A stretch of 64,000 nt of DNA from Actinomycetales bacterium (GCA_016711095.1 JADJTP010000003.1:434001-498000); one strand, 5' to 3'. Shown: positions 36,001 through 44,430, counted from the first letter of the stretch. Numbers and translations are program-made. Notes: a model not told the origin generated them from the sequence alone.

Positions 36001-37687
36001 AAGCGCCGTCGGCCTTGATCAGCTGCGGGTATGCCGCCAGCGCCGCAGCGGACACCGTGACCGGCGCGGACGCGCTGCTCCACTGGACGTTGCCGTCGGC
36101 GTCCTTGACGCGGATCTTGTAGGTGTGCGAGGCGCCGGGAGTCCGTCCACTGTCAATGAAGCCCATGGCTGGGAGATTCCAGAACACCGATTCCTGGGTC
36201 AGGGTGGCGATCGAGCCTCCATTGTCACGGTAGACGTCGTAGGTGAGGGCGGCGTCGTCACGATCCCAGGTGCTCTGCCAGGTGACGCGAACCGACCCGG
36301 ACTCGGTGGAAGTCGCGGTCGGCGTCATCGCTGCGGAGAACTCTGGCTTCTGACTGCCCTGCACGCCACGGGTGGCGAAGCGCACCAGCCCTTGCTGAGC
36401 AACGCCGTTGACTAGCGGGAACTCACCGGCGAGGGTGACATAGTCGCCGGAGCCGGTGACCGACCAGGCGGCTTGGCCAGCTGAGGTGACCGAGCCGAAC
36501 TTGAGGTCCGGATACCAGTGAACGCTGCCTGCGTAAGGCAGTCCGCGGTAGTCCCACCCATAGGCGTCTTTGACGGTGATCGTGCCGGTGGCGAAGCTCG
36601 GAGAGGCGGTGGCCTTCTGCCAGCGAGCCCGAGGGCTCGTGTCGGGGAAGCCGTTTATCGCCGAGCAGTTGTGCGCATGGCTCACCGCGTAGACGACCTG
36701 CCCCATGGTGAACGTGTCGTAGGTGTCGCCGAGGCAGTCATTGACCCAGTTGATGGCCCCGGTGTTGGGGTCGGCGGCGAAGGTCCCCTCGAAGGTGGCA
36801 CCCGACCCGAACGCGTAGCCCGAACCGTAGACCTGCTCCCCGTCAGCCTTGAGGCTGGTGATCGCACCATATAGGCCCGCGGCCCGGATCCGCTGGTTGG
36901 CCGCCCACGGCATGACGTCGCCGGTGGTGGCCAGAAGAGCTCCCATGCCGTATGCCGCCACGCCGCTCAGCGTGTCGAAGGAACCGCCGACGATGACCCG
37001 CGACGAGTCCGGTGACATCGTCATGGTCCAGACATATCCCCCGGGGCCTGTCGCCGTCGGTGCCCATGGCTTGAGGTTGCGGTTGGCGACGTTGAATGCC
37101 GCGAGCGACCCCCTGACCTGCCCGTTGGCTGATCCGAAGTTGCCTCCCACATAGACGGTGTCACCGGTGATGCCGAGGCCACGGACCTGGCCCTGGATGT
37201 TTGGGTCCCACGGAAGCAGGGAGTGATCGGCCGTGCTGAAGGCAGCGACGTGCCCGCGCGCCTGTCCGTCGACGGCGGTGAAGTCCCCACCGACATAGAC
37301 ACGGGAGCCGTCCGGCGCGGCGCGGACGACGAGGCCCTGGGCATTGAGTGAGTGGTTGAACGACGCGACCCGATTACCCGTCGTCAGGTCGTAGGCAAAG
37401 ACGTTGAGCGCGTCGACTTCGCCGGCGCCCCCCACCGGGACGCCCGGGGGCCGAGCCTTGGTGAACGAGCCGCTGACGTAGACCGTGTTACCGACAATCG
37501 CCTGCGACCAGGCGACCCCATTGATCTGCCACGTCGGCAGGGCTTTGGCGCTCACTGGCGTCGGCAATGTCTGCGGGGGCAGCGGATCTGCGTTAGCAGG
37601 AGTCGCCGTGAGTCCGACGGCGACCACGGCTAACACGGCGCCGGCGGCAATCGGCCGCCAGGTCTTCCGGAAGATTGAAGTAATCAT
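33002..37687 (-). CDS. Giant secreted propeller/FN3/LamG/PKD protein (paralogue A)
   Basis: A 1561-residue exported protein with the same layout as its downstream paralogue: signal peptide (IAAGAVLAVVAVGLTATPANA); propeller-like domain (to ~449) with VYVGGDFTAVDGQARGHV blades; FN3-like (449-542); two LamG domains (542-792, 792-1016); four diverged PKD domains (1016-1346; FGDGGTG, HTYAAAGTYPVTLTVTD); and the DAFERTVSGGWG C-terminal module (1346-1561). Its ATG overlaps the flippase stop (ATGA), so it is the last gene of the WbaP-lipoprotein-flippase operon. That link ties it to polymer export or surface attachment. Confidence 0.87.
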   Translation of the reverse strand: MITSIFRKTWRPIAAGAVLAVVAVGLTATPANADPLPPQTLPTPVSAKALPTWQINGVAWSQAIVGNTVYVSGSFTKARPPGVPVGGAGEVDALNVFAYDLTTGNRVASFNHSLNAQGLVVRAAPDGSRVYVGGDFTAVDGQARGHVAAFSTADHSLLPWDPNIQGQVRGLGITGDTVYVGGNFGSANGQVRGSLAAFNVANRNLKPWAPTATGPGGYVWTMTMSPDSSRVIVGGSFDTLSGVAAYGMGALLATTGDVMPWAANQRIRAAGLYGAITSLKADGEQVYGSGYAFGSGATFEGTFAADPNTGAINWVNDCLGDTYDTFTMGQVVYAVSHAHNCSAINGFPDTSPRARWQKATASPSFATGTITVKDAYGWDYRGLPYAGSVHWYPDLKFGSVTSAGQAAWSVTGSGDYVTLAGEFPLVNGVAQQGLVRFATRGVQGSQKPEFSAAMTPTATSTESGSVRVTWQSTWDRDDAALTYDVYRDNGGSIATLTQESVFWNLPAMGFIDSGRTPGASHTYKIRVKDADGNVQWSSASAPVTVSAAALAAYPQLIKADGASHLWRFDDAGPAFVDSAGFADGTSTAVTFGSAGALAGSAATSAGGSSPKLYANGAEAHPSAVSLEAWVKTTSTSGGRIIGFGDSKSGTSTTTGNDMVLYLANSGRVNFSLNNGAWRNLQSGTSVNDGQWHHLVATADSSGQSLFIDGRRVGRDQTPMTMATFAGYWRVLADQTSGLPNKPTNAALPGSLDEVAVYGFGLTQDQVKAHYLASGRPATWTTTAPSDAYGSAVVAGNPDFYWRLGEANGTTAADASGSGQSATIPAGATLGVAGALSGVANTAVTLNGTNAQIVNKEASNAPTTFTAETWFKSTTTKGGKLIGFGNAASGLSSAYDRQVCLLNTGKLAFGTTSNGTQNIAQTPGAFNDGQWHHVVASQGPDGMKLYVDSVLQATHSASDAQTYAGYWRVGGDRCWSGTTSTYLAGSLDEAAVYPRVLTQSEVDQHYAASGRILPNKLPTAAFTHTEHFTTVSVDGATSSDLDGSIASYAWAFGDGGTGAGPLASHTYAAAGTYPVTLTVTDNRAGVATTTQSVSVVANVAPTAAFTPALSYLTVSANAAASTDPDGTIATYSWAFGDGGTGSGATASHTYAAAGTYPVTLSVTDDFGATSTVAQDVTVVANGAPTATFTHGETFLQVSVDASASSDPEGALAAYSWNFGDGSTGSGAVATHAYAADGTYQVTLTVTDDGGATATHTESVTVQAPVNQVPTAVFSHSETFLVASVDAAGSSDPEGPLASYNWTWGDGATSTGVAATHAYAAAGSYQVTLTVTDGAGAEASSTVTLTVTANPVFATDAFERTVSGGWGTADLGGAWTVSGTTSRYTVVGGQGRVSIAAGTGALSSLTSMSSTSTEVSAVVTSDKAPTGGGQFVSVIGRQVSPNNDYRAKIRMAAGGVTSVWLAKTENGAETLLSSANLAGVSYVAGDRLAVRLQVSGTSPTTMRVKVWKIGTSEPVDWTLTGTDGSPNLQSAGSIGLYSYLSGSTTNGPVIVGVDDVWAGQLRP

Positions 37688-39051
37688 CGTGCCCTCGCGA
37701 CGTTCTCGTGGCCGACCCCAACGGGGCGGGCAGCATATGGATTGGAGACAGGCCTGTCGGCGAATGCCGCAGAGGCAGGAAGACCGCGACGGTTGTCGAA
37801 GCTTGGGGTGTTCGGAATGGTGGTGAGAACCATTCCGCGAATCACGGCGCCGCCTACCAACAGGCCCGCAGCGAGAGCTAACGGCGCGAGGTCAGCGGGC
37901 CAGCCCAAGACGCGGACCACCAGCAGCAGGACCATCACTCCGAGCACGGAGTCAGCAATACGGACCGCGACCACCGCGCGCTGACGGCCACGGGCGGCCG
38001 CCAGGCTGGCGAAGGGCTGGACGGTCGCCGCCGCCGCGGCATACACCGACCAGGCGATGACGGCCAGAGGCGCGATTGCGAAGGTGTCACCGCTGACGAC
38101 CCGCCCCAGGGACGGCACGAGCGCGGCCGCAGCGACCCCCAGGGCCAGCGCTCCAAGGGCGAGGCCGAGCGAAGAGCGCCTCGCTCGCCGACGAAGGACT
38201 GCCATCGGCACGTGCCGGTCTCGGGCGTATGACGCCAAGAGATAGGAGCCGAGACCCTGCACGATGAGCGTTGCCGGCGCGACGAAGATACGGGCTGCCT
38301 CAAGTGCACCGAGGGTCGCGGCGCCCGCAGCACCGATGATCACGATGCGGAAGACGGTAATGGCTGCCGGCGTCACGCTGACCTGGATGCCTCGCCACAC
38401 CCCGAAAGACGCGACCTGGCGAAGGCCCGCATGGCGCAGTGAGACGACTCGACGCTCGGCCCGGGGCAGAAGCGCGACGGCCGCCAGACATCCGACAAGC
38501 TGACCGGCGGCGATCGCGGCAAGGAAGGCGCCGATCGTCAGTGTCTGGGCGCCGTTCAGGGCGATCAGCAGGCCAACGGTGGCGGCCAGAGCCGCGGTGT
38601 CTACGACGACGAGGCGCCAGAAATGCATGTTCGCCATCAACACACGCCGAAGCAACTCCTCCGCGAGGAAGAGCGCGGCAGCCGCGCCGAACCACAGAGC
38701 GGCACCCCGATCGAGGATCCCGGCAACATGGAGGGCGACCCCGGAAACCGCAGGCCCGGCAACCAAGAGGATGAGTGCCCAAGCCTGCAGGCCTGCGCGG
38801 ATCGAGGGGTCGGCGCGGTCGAGCACGGTCAGGGAGTCTCCGACCAAGCCGCTGGCCACCGCCGCGGTGAGGACGATGGCCCCGAGACACAGCGCCATCG
38901 TGCCGAGCCCTGAGGCGCCGAGCAGATGCGCGGCAAGGACCTGAAGCGTGAAGCTGCCCGCGGCTTGCCACACCTGGGCGACGACCGCGCCGAGCCCCCC
39001 CGAACGCGCGATTCGGGTCAGGTTGCTTCGCAGGGACGCGAGCGGCATCAC
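37684..39051 (-). CDS. Wzx-like polysaccharide flippase
   Basis: A 455-residue membrane protein with about 12-14 hydrophobic helices and Arg/Lys-rich cytoplasmic loops, typical of the MOP-superfamily (Wzx/RfbX) lipid-linked oligosaccharide flippases. Examples of helices are ALILLVAGPAVSGVALHVAG and VAIVALAAALVPSLG-like segments in the C-half. The C-terminal 45 residues are soluble. Start is GTG 39051 or ATG 39048, both overlapping the lipoprotein stop. Function is inferred from topology and from neighbours encoding the initiating transferase. Confidence 0.8.
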   Translation of the reverse strand: MMPLASLRSNLTRIARSGGLGAVVAQVWQAAGSFTLQVLAAHLLGASGLGTMALCLGAIVLTAAVASGLVGDSLTVLDRADPSIRAGLQAWALILLVAGPAVSGVALHVAGILDRGAALWFGAAAALFLAEELLRRVLMANMHFWRLVVVDTAALAATVGLLIALNGAQTLTIGAFLAAIAAGQLVGCLAAVALLPRAERRVVSLRHAGLRQVASFGVWRGIQVSVTPAAITVFRIVIIGAAGAATLGALEAARIFVAPATLIVQGLGSYLLASYARDRHVPMAVLRRRARRSSLGLALGALALGVAAAALVPSLGRVVSGDTFAIAPLAVIAWSVYAAAAATVQPFASLAAARGRQRAVVAVRIADSVLGVMVLLLVVRVLGWPADLAPLALAAGLLVGGAVIRGMVLTTIPNTPSFDNRRGLPASAAFADRPVSNPYAARPVGVGHENVARAR

Positions 39052-39710
39052 GGCACCGTCACCGATCCGCTGAAGGTGGCCGATCCGTGGCGGTCGTCGA
39101 AGTCCACGACCATCGTGACGGCGGACAGCTCCGAGGTCGGGATCGCGAAGGCGTAGCGGGCCGTTGCGGTGGCACCGGCGGCAACCGTCCCGCTGAAGTC
39201 CCGCACCTGCGTCGTCGCCGCGTAGACCGGAGCAGCTAGCTGGCGGCTCTGGCCGTAGAACGCCGTGATCACGACCTGGTCGAGGTTGATCGGCTCGGCG
39301 GAACCGTTGCGCAACTCGAGCTCGAGAATGACAAGCTCCCGGCCCGGGAATGCGCCGGCTCCGGCGCCTTCCTCCACCGCCCGCACCGCAGTGAGGATGG
39401 CCAGAACCACCCCGTCGGGATAGCTGGCCGGCCTGTTGAAAGCGCCCTCAGCGGCCACGACGGTCGGCGCCCCGGACGAGCCGGGACGCTGCACCTTCGG
39501 AATGGTCGACGGCGCCGGATTGGCTGGGGGCGCATCGGGAGTGCCCGTGGGGGATCCAGGCCCGTCCGGTGACTCAAGCGGAGTCGACTCGGTGGCTGTC
39601 ATCTGGTCGCTGCTGGTCTGCGCCGCGGATCCGGTCGTCGACGTCTGTGCGGTGCACCCTCCGAGGCCCAACCCGAGGGCGAGCACGGCAAGACAAAGTT
39701 TAGAACGCAC
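39048..39710 (-). CDS. Lipoprotein with Ser/Thr/Pro-rich linker and DUF4352-like domain
   Basis: A 220-residue lipoprotein: signal peptide and lipobox LGGC (Cys 19), a Thr/Ser/Pro/Gly-rich linker to about residue 85, then an Ig-like beta domain (LVILELELRNGSAEPINLD, TARYAFAIPTSE) resembling DUF4352 surface domains. It lies between the initiating glycosyl-phosphotransferase (11-bp overlap) and the flippase (4-bp overlap), so it is likely part of the export machinery or helps retain the polymer. No specific function is known to me. Confidence 0.78.
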   Translation of the reverse strand: MRSKLCLAVLALGLGLGGCTAQTSTTGSAAQTSSDQMTATESTPLESPDGPGSPTGTPDAPPANPAPSTIPKVQRPGSSGAPTVVAAEGAFNRPASYPDGVVLAILTAVRAVEEGAGAGAFPGRELVILELELRNGSAEPINLDQVVITAFYGQSRQLAAPVYAATTQVRDFSGTVAAGATATARYAFAIPTSELSAVTMVVDFDDRHGSATFSGSVTVP

Positions 39711-41223
39711 CGGAACCCCCGAGGACTGCCCTGCTCGTGCGCGCGAGAATCTGAAGATCGAGCGCCAGTGTCCAGTTGTCTACGTACCAAAGGTCGAGCT
39801 TCAAGGACTGCTCCCAGGTGAGATCGCTCCGCCCGCTGACCTGCCACAGGCCGGTCATGCCGGGGCGAACTCGCAAGCGCTGCAACGCGTCTGGGTCGTA
39901 CTGAGCGACCTCGGCAGGAAGCGGCGGCCGTGGTCCGACCAGCGACATGTCGCCGCGGATGACGTTGAGCAACTGCGGGAGTTCGTCGATGGACAGGCGA
40001 CGGAGGGCCTTGCCGACCCGAGTGATCCGGGGATCGGCCTTGTGCTTGAAGAGCACCGCGTTGACCTCGTTGCCGCCGGACACCAGCGCCTTGCGCTCCT
40101 CGGCGTCGACGACCATCGAGCGGAACTTCACCATCCGAAACCTTCGCCCGTGCGTACCGACGCGCTCCTGGAGGAAGAAGATGGGCCCTCGGCTTTCGAG
40201 GCGGATGGCGAGCGCCACGAGCGCCCCAAGGGGCAAGAGCGCCAGAACAAGCGCGGCGGCAAGGGCGAGGTCGGAAAGCCGTTTGGCCAACAACCGCCAC
40301 CGGTCGTCCTTCGGCCGTTCGACGTGGAGCAAGGACATGCCCGCGGTTGGGCGCAAGGAGATGCGCGGCCCGGCGACTTCGAAGATTCCGGGGGCGACGA
40401 CGAGGTCCACCCGACGTTCCGCCAGCGCCCACCCGAGCCGGCGAAGGGTCGGACCAGACCACTCCGGGTCGCTGGCCACGGCAACGACCTCTACCCCGAG
40501 GCGATCGACAACCGATGGGATCGACTCCGCCGATCCGAAGATCGGAACGCCCTGCAGACGATCCGATTCGATGAGGGGGGAACCGGATGAGAGGCACGCC
40601 CCGACGATGCGGTAGCCCGAGGAGCCGCCCTGGCGGAACTCCCTGATCATCGCCTCGACTGACTCGCCGCCACCGACCACGAGCACGTCCCGAAGCCAAT
40701 CCCCTCCCGCTCGACGGCTGGCCAGCCAGCGGCGCATCCCCCAGCGGAAGGTCAACGTGCTCACGGCGAGGATCCCCACGAAGGGCAGCACGAAGCCACG
40801 AGCGAGTTCTGCGTTCAGCAGGTAGGAGACGATGGCCGCACCCGCGAAGACGCCGAAGCTGGCGCGCCCGACCGCGGCATACTCCTCAACGCCGGTCCCG
40901 AACGACGCGGGGCGGTACGCGCCGGACAGGGCCAGGGCAGCCACCCACACCAGCGGGGTGGCGAGCACCACCCAGCCTTCTTGAAACCACATGTTCGAGA
41001 AGCGCACCAGGTACGCCACCACCGCTGACAGCACGGCCAACCCGAGGTCCCCCACCTGCAGCAGGCGCCGAAAGCGGCTTTCCCAAGCAACGGGAACAGC
41101 GCGAGTTGCACTCTGCGGGAATGGCGCTGGTCCGGACCAACGATCCCAAGCCCTCGCCCGAGCACCGCCTAGCGCCGGCAGCCGAGGCCTCTCCAAGCCA
41201 TCGACCCTTACTGACTGCGACAC
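39700..41223 (-). CDS. WbaP/CpsE-type undecaprenyl-phosphate glycosyl-1-phosphate transferase
   Basis: A 507-residue membrane enzyme that starts glycan assembly by putting the first sugar-phosphate on undecaprenyl phosphate. Four N-terminal membrane helices (from LGLAVLSAVVAYLVRF) are followed by a CoA-binding-like Rossmann part (DVLVVGGGESVEAMIREF). A fifth hydrophobic segment and the catalytic Bac_transf domain follow (FFLQERVGTHGRRFRMVKFRSM, RLSIDELPQLLNVIRGDMSL, RPGMTGLWQVSGRSDLTWEQ). GTG 41223 is chosen as the first sensible start. First gene of a four-gene operon. Confidence 0.9.
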   Translation of the reverse strand: MSQSVRVDGLERPRLPALGGARARAWDRWSGPAPFPQSATRAVPVAWESRFRRLLQVGDLGLAVLSAVVAYLVRFSNMWFQEGWVVLATPLVWVAALALSGAYRPASFGTGVEEYAAVGRASFGVFAGAAIVSYLLNAELARGFVLPFVGILAVSTLTFRWGMRRWLASRRAGGDWLRDVLVVGGGESVEAMIREFRQGGSSGYRIVGACLSSGSPLIESDRLQGVPIFGSAESIPSVVDRLGVEVVAVASDPEWSGPTLRRLGWALAERRVDLVVAPGIFEVAGPRISLRPTAGMSLLHVERPKDDRWRLLAKRLSDLALAAALVLALLPLGALVALAIRLESRGPIFFLQERVGTHGRRFRMVKFRSMVVDAEERKALVSGGNEVNAVLFKHKADPRITRVGKALRRLSIDELPQLLNVIRGDMSLVGPRPPLPAEVAQYDPDALQRLRVRPGMTGLWQVSGRSDLTWEQSLKLDLWYVDNWTLALDLQILARTSRAVLGGSGAF

Positions 41224-41380
41224 CCTGTGCCCCCTATGCGAGCTGAATATGAAACCCCGATGACTGATCACGCACCAGATGCGATGCTGAGCACCGCACC
41301 CCAAGCCGCCCACCAGGTCCAGCCCGGTCGTTAGCTTCCCAACGCAGCAGGCCCTCCGCGCATGACGCGCCCTGCCTTCC

Positions 41381-41416
41381 TAAAGGAATAGTAAAGGATA
41401 AGTAAGGGTCCCGTAA
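41381..41416 (-). promoter_or_regulatory. Probable wbaP promoter with three 11-bp-spaced direct repeats
   Basis: On the minus strand a TACTAT -10 (41388-41393) lies 17 bp from a weak TTACGG -35 (41411-41416). Across this AT-rich patch the plus strand shows TAAAGG, TAAAGG and TAAGGG at 41381, 41392 and 41403, exactly 11 bp apart. Such helical phasing suggests a regulator binding to one face of the DNA. The leader to the GTG would be about 160 nt. Confidence 0.45.
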
Positions 41417-41439
41417 CCACTTTGCCTGGATTAGTTCTG

Positions 41440-41709
41440 TGCGGGGCCGCCGCTCGCCCACAATCTGTTGACCCAGGAGGCGCGGACGGGTGCCTGCGAC
41501 TGGGCTGCGGCGATGGAGCTGATGGCGTGCACGACCTCAATACGCTTGCGGCCCTTCAGGATTCGGGTGAAGCCTGGCGTTTGACACGCGTCGGGGACGG
41601 CGGTGGTTGGGCGAGGGTCGTGTCGCTGGCGATCGAGTACGAGGCTCCAGATCGTTACGAAACGGTAGCGGCCCCGACCGTGAAGCCGGGGCGAGAACCC
41701 AAGCAACAC
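41440..41709 (-). pseudogene. Probable transposase fragment (ISAs1-like)
   Basis: A minus-strand frame reads HGRGRYRFVTIWSLV, then KGRKRIEVVHAISSIAAAQS and ASWVNRLW. This follows the order HGR-x-R, then R-x-VEVVYxITS, then a W-x-RGHW-like end that I know from ISAs1 transposases. Only about 80 residues remain, without catalytic acidic residues. Assignment rests on short motifs and may be wrong. Confidence 0.45.
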
Positions 41710-41988
41710 CGCGGCGGCTGGGATCGCGAGGGGAGAGCCGTTAGGCAGTGGCGCTCGATGTGAGCGAGCTGTGAACCGCAGCGTGTCGACACGAGGCGAC
41801 CCGCGAGCACCTCTTCGGGGTCTGCCCGGCCGACGTGGAGCGGGAATCTGAGGCTGAGGTTGCTGCGCAACGCCCCTTTACCAGCGGCAACCGGTCGGGC
41901 GCACCGGGAGGTGCCTTGACAATGGCTTGCGAGAATGACCCAGCCAGGCGCTCAGGGTCGAAATCATTCGCCGGGAACAGTTCCCAGC
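41710..41988. other. Intergenic, no gene recognised
   Basis: I see no frame with a start, Shine-Dalgarno and recognisable product, and no clear RNA gene. It probably marks the edge between the polysaccharide island and the pth-rplY-prs-glmU block. Confidence 0.5.
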
Positions 41989-42633
41989 TCAGGCCGGGCT
42001 GTGGAATCGCTGTTGGGCGGCGGACAAACCGGCGGCCACCACAAGTTCGACTGCGTCAGCGCTCCAGGCGACCGTCAACGGCAACTCAACCCGCTCGGCC
42101 GGAGAGAAATCCCGTAGCACGAAGTCCGCAGGATCCATTCGTCCCGGCGGACGTCCGATTCCCACCCGCACCCGCAGATAGTCCCGGGTGCCGAGGGCAC
42201 CGGATATCGAGCGCAGGCCGTTGTGACCGCCCTCGCCCCCGCCGATCTTGAGCCGAATCGCACCCGGTGATATGTCCAGGTCGTCGTGAACCACGAGCAG
42301 CCGCTCGACGGGCACGGAATAGAACTGCATCAATGCCTTGACCGGCCCGCCGGACTCATTCATGTATGCCGTGGGGACGGCGAGCGTCGCGGCAGGCCCC
42401 GCCTCACCGCCCTGCACCATCCCCAGCCGCACTCCGGCGATCTGGGCTCGGGCCTTGTGCGCCCTGAGGTGTTCCAGGGTCGTCGTGGTGATCGGGTGCC
42501 CCGCGGCGGCGGTGCCGGAGCCCCCGGCATACCGCCGGGCGAGCTCGCCAATAACCATGGCCCCGACGTTATGCCGATTGCCGGCATACCGCGGGCCGGG
42601 GTTACCGAGCCCGACGATGAGCCAGCTCGACAT
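41989..42633 (-). CDS. pth: Peptidyl-tRNA hydrolase
   Basis: A 214-residue enzyme that releases tRNA from drop-off peptidyl-tRNA. Catalytic features are VGLGNPGPRYAGNRHNVG (Asn and the catalytic His), the Asn of TYMNESGGPV, HDDLD (catalytic Asp) and GGGEGGHNGLRSI. ATG 42633 is 12 bp after the rplY stop, and rplY-pth is a conserved pair. Confidence 0.96.
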   Translation of the reverse strand: MSSWLIVGLGNPGPRYAGNRHNVGAMVIGELARRYAGGSGTAAAGHPITTTTLEHLRAHKARAQIAGVRLGMVQGGEAGPAATLAVPTAYMNESGGPVKALMQFYSVPVERLLVVHDDLDISPGAIRLKIGGGEGGHNGLRSISGALGTRDYLRVRVGIGRPPGRMDPADFVLRDFSPAERVELPLTVAWSADAVELVVAAGLSAAQQRFHSPA

Positions 42634-42645
42634 CCGGACGACGGG

Positions 42646-43254
42646 CTATTCGGACTCGGTGGCCGCGGCCTCTGCGCTGTCGGCCTCCGAGACCTCAAGC
42701 TCAGCCTCGGGCTCTTCGGCGGACAGGCCAGTGATGTTGACGACCAGGGCGTCCTCGTCGGTGACCAGCACTGCGCCCTCGGGCATGGTGAGCTCGCCCG
42801 CCTTGATCTGAGTGCCAGCCGCCAGGTCCTCGACCGAGACGACGATCGCGACCGGGATGTTGGTTGCCTCAACCAACAGCTCAATGGTGTTCTGCTCGAT
42901 ATTGACAATCGTGTCGGGCCCAGCGTCGCCCTCGACATGCACCGGGACGTCGACGGTGACCTTCTCACCCCTGCGGACGATGACGAGATCGATGTGCTCG
43001 ATGATCGGGCGGATCGGGTCGCGCTGGACATCCTTGGCCAAGGCGAGCTGGCTGGTTCCTTGGATATCGATCGACAACAAGGCGTTGGCGGCCTTGAGCG
43101 CCAGGGCGGTTTCGTGGGCCGGCAGGGTGATGTGCACCGGGTCGGTGCCGTGGCCATAGAGCACGGCAGGGATCTTGTTGTCGCGGCGCACCTTGCGGGC
43201 GGCGCCCTTGCCGAACGACGTGCGCCGCTCAGCGGCGAGCTTGATTTCGGACAT
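42646..43254 (-). CDS. rplY: 50S ribosomal protein L25 / general stress protein Ctc
   Basis: A 202-residue long-form L25 (CTC). The N-terminal 5S-rRNA-binding domain starts KLAAERRTSFGKGAARKVRR and contains IPAVLYGHG. The C-terminal TL5-type beta domain carries VDVPVHVEGDAGPDTI and is followed by an acidic Glu/Ala tail. ATG 43254 is chosen; the longer frame runs into a GGCATAC hairpin. It lies between prs and pth as in many actinobacteria. Confidence 0.95.
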   Translation of the reverse strand: MSEIKLAAERRTSFGKGAARKVRRDNKIPAVLYGHGTDPVHITLPAHETALALKAANALLSIDIQGTSQLALAKDVQRDPIRPIIEHIDLVIVRRGEKVTVDVPVHVEGDAGPDTIVNIEQNTIELLVEATNIPVAIVVSVEDLAAGTQIKAGELTMPEGAVLVTDEDALVVNITGLSAEEPEAELEVSEADSAEAAATESE

Positions 43255-43276
43255 GACGCTCCTTGCGGGACAGTGG

Positions 43277-43301
43277 GCGGCATACACAGGTGGTATGCCG
43301 C
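43277..43301 (-). repeat. GGCATAC hairpin upstream of rplY
   Basis: Perfect 9-bp arms GCGGCATAC (43277-43285) and GTATGCCGC (43293-43301) around a 7-nt loop sit 23 nt before the rplY start, in the prs-rplY spacer. There is no U-run. It may be a leader structure controlling rplY or an instance of a genome-wide repeat. Confidence 0.7.
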
Positions 43302-43449
43302 AGTGCTCGGGCCTCGACGCGGGGCGCGACACGCGGGCGGAGGCTCTCCACCACGTCGATCACGGACCGGCCCTCATGGCACGTCCCTCGCCGAGGCAAC
43401 CCCTCGATCGTAGTGGACCGCACCGCGAGCCGAGAAATCGCGCCACTTC

Positions 43450-44430
43450 TCACGAGCGGCCGTCGAAGAGGCTGGTCACCGACCCGTCCTCGAAGACCTC
43501 TCTGATCGCCATCGAGATGAGCGGAGCGATCGGCAGGACGGTGAGCTTCTCGAACCGTCGGTCCAGTGGAATGGGCAGGGTATCGGTGACGATCACCTCG
43601 CGGGCGGCCGAGGCGCGCAACCGATCGACGGCAGAGCCGGACAGGATGGCGTGGGTGGCCGCGACGACCACCCCGGCCGCACCCTCAGCGAGGATGGCGT
43701 CGGCGGCCTTGGTGATCGTGCCGCCGGTGTCGATCATGTCGTCGACGAGGATGCACATGCGATTCTTGACCTCGCCGACCACCCGGTTGGCGACACTTTC
43801 GTTGGGCCGGTTGATGTCGCGGGTCTTGTGCACGAATGCGAGCGGGGCGCCGCCGAGACGGGCCGACCACTGCTCAGCCACCTTGATTCGGCCGGCATCT
43901 GGCGAGACGACGGCCAGCGGGTGGTCGCCGTACCTGGACGTGACGTGGGCCGAGAGCAGCGGCAGCGCCATGAGGTGGTCAACCGGGCCGTCGAAGAAGC
44001 CCTGGATCTGGGCCGTGTGCAGGTCGACGGCCATCAGGCGGTCAGCGCCGGCGGTGCGGAACAAGTCGGCGATGAGCCGCGCGGAGATGGGCTCACGGCC
44101 GCGGTGCTTCTTGTCCTGGCGCGCGTATCCGTAGAACGGCAACACGACGGTGATCCGCTTGGCCGAAGCCCGCTTGAGCGCGTCGACCATGAGCAGTTGC
44201 TCCATGATCCACTCGTTGATCGGCACCGTGTGGCTCTGGATGACAAAGGCGTCGCAGCCGCGCACCGACTCCTCGTAGCGGACAAAGATCTCGCCGTTGG
44301 CGAACTCATAGGCCTGGGTCGGCACGACGTGGGTGCCCAGTTCGGCGGCAACCTGATCGGCCAGCGTGGGATGCGCTCGGCCGGAAAAGACCATCAGGTG
44401 GCGCTTGGTCTTCTTGCGGATGACGGTCAC
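43450..44430 (-). CDS. prs: Ribose-phosphate pyrophosphokinase
   Basis: A 326-residue enzyme making PRPP from ribose-5-phosphate and ATP for nucleotide, His and Trp synthesis. Motifs: ANGEIFVRYEESVRGCD, FPYxRQDKK-like VVLPFYGYARQDKKHRG, the metal site VDLHTAQIQGFF, the flexible loop KTRDINRPN, and the PRPP loop CILVDDMIDTGGTI. GTG 44430 overlaps the glmU stop (GTGA); the much longer frame upstream is inside glmU. Confidence 0.96.
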   Translation of the reverse strand: MTVIRKKTKRHLMVFSGRAHPTLADQVAAELGTHVVPTQAYEFANGEIFVRYEESVRGCDAFVIQSHTVPINEWIMEQLLMVDALKRASAKRITVVLPFYGYARQDKKHRGREPISARLIADLFRTAGADRLMAVDLHTAQIQGFFDGPVDHLMALPLLSAHVTSRYGDHPLAVVSPDAGRIKVAEQWSARLGGAPLAFVHKTRDINRPNESVANRVVGEVKNRMCILVDDMIDTGGTITKAADAILAEGAAGVVVAATHAILSGSAVDRLRASAAREVIVTDTLPIPLDRRFEKLTVLPIAPLISMAIREVFEDGSVTSLFDGRS

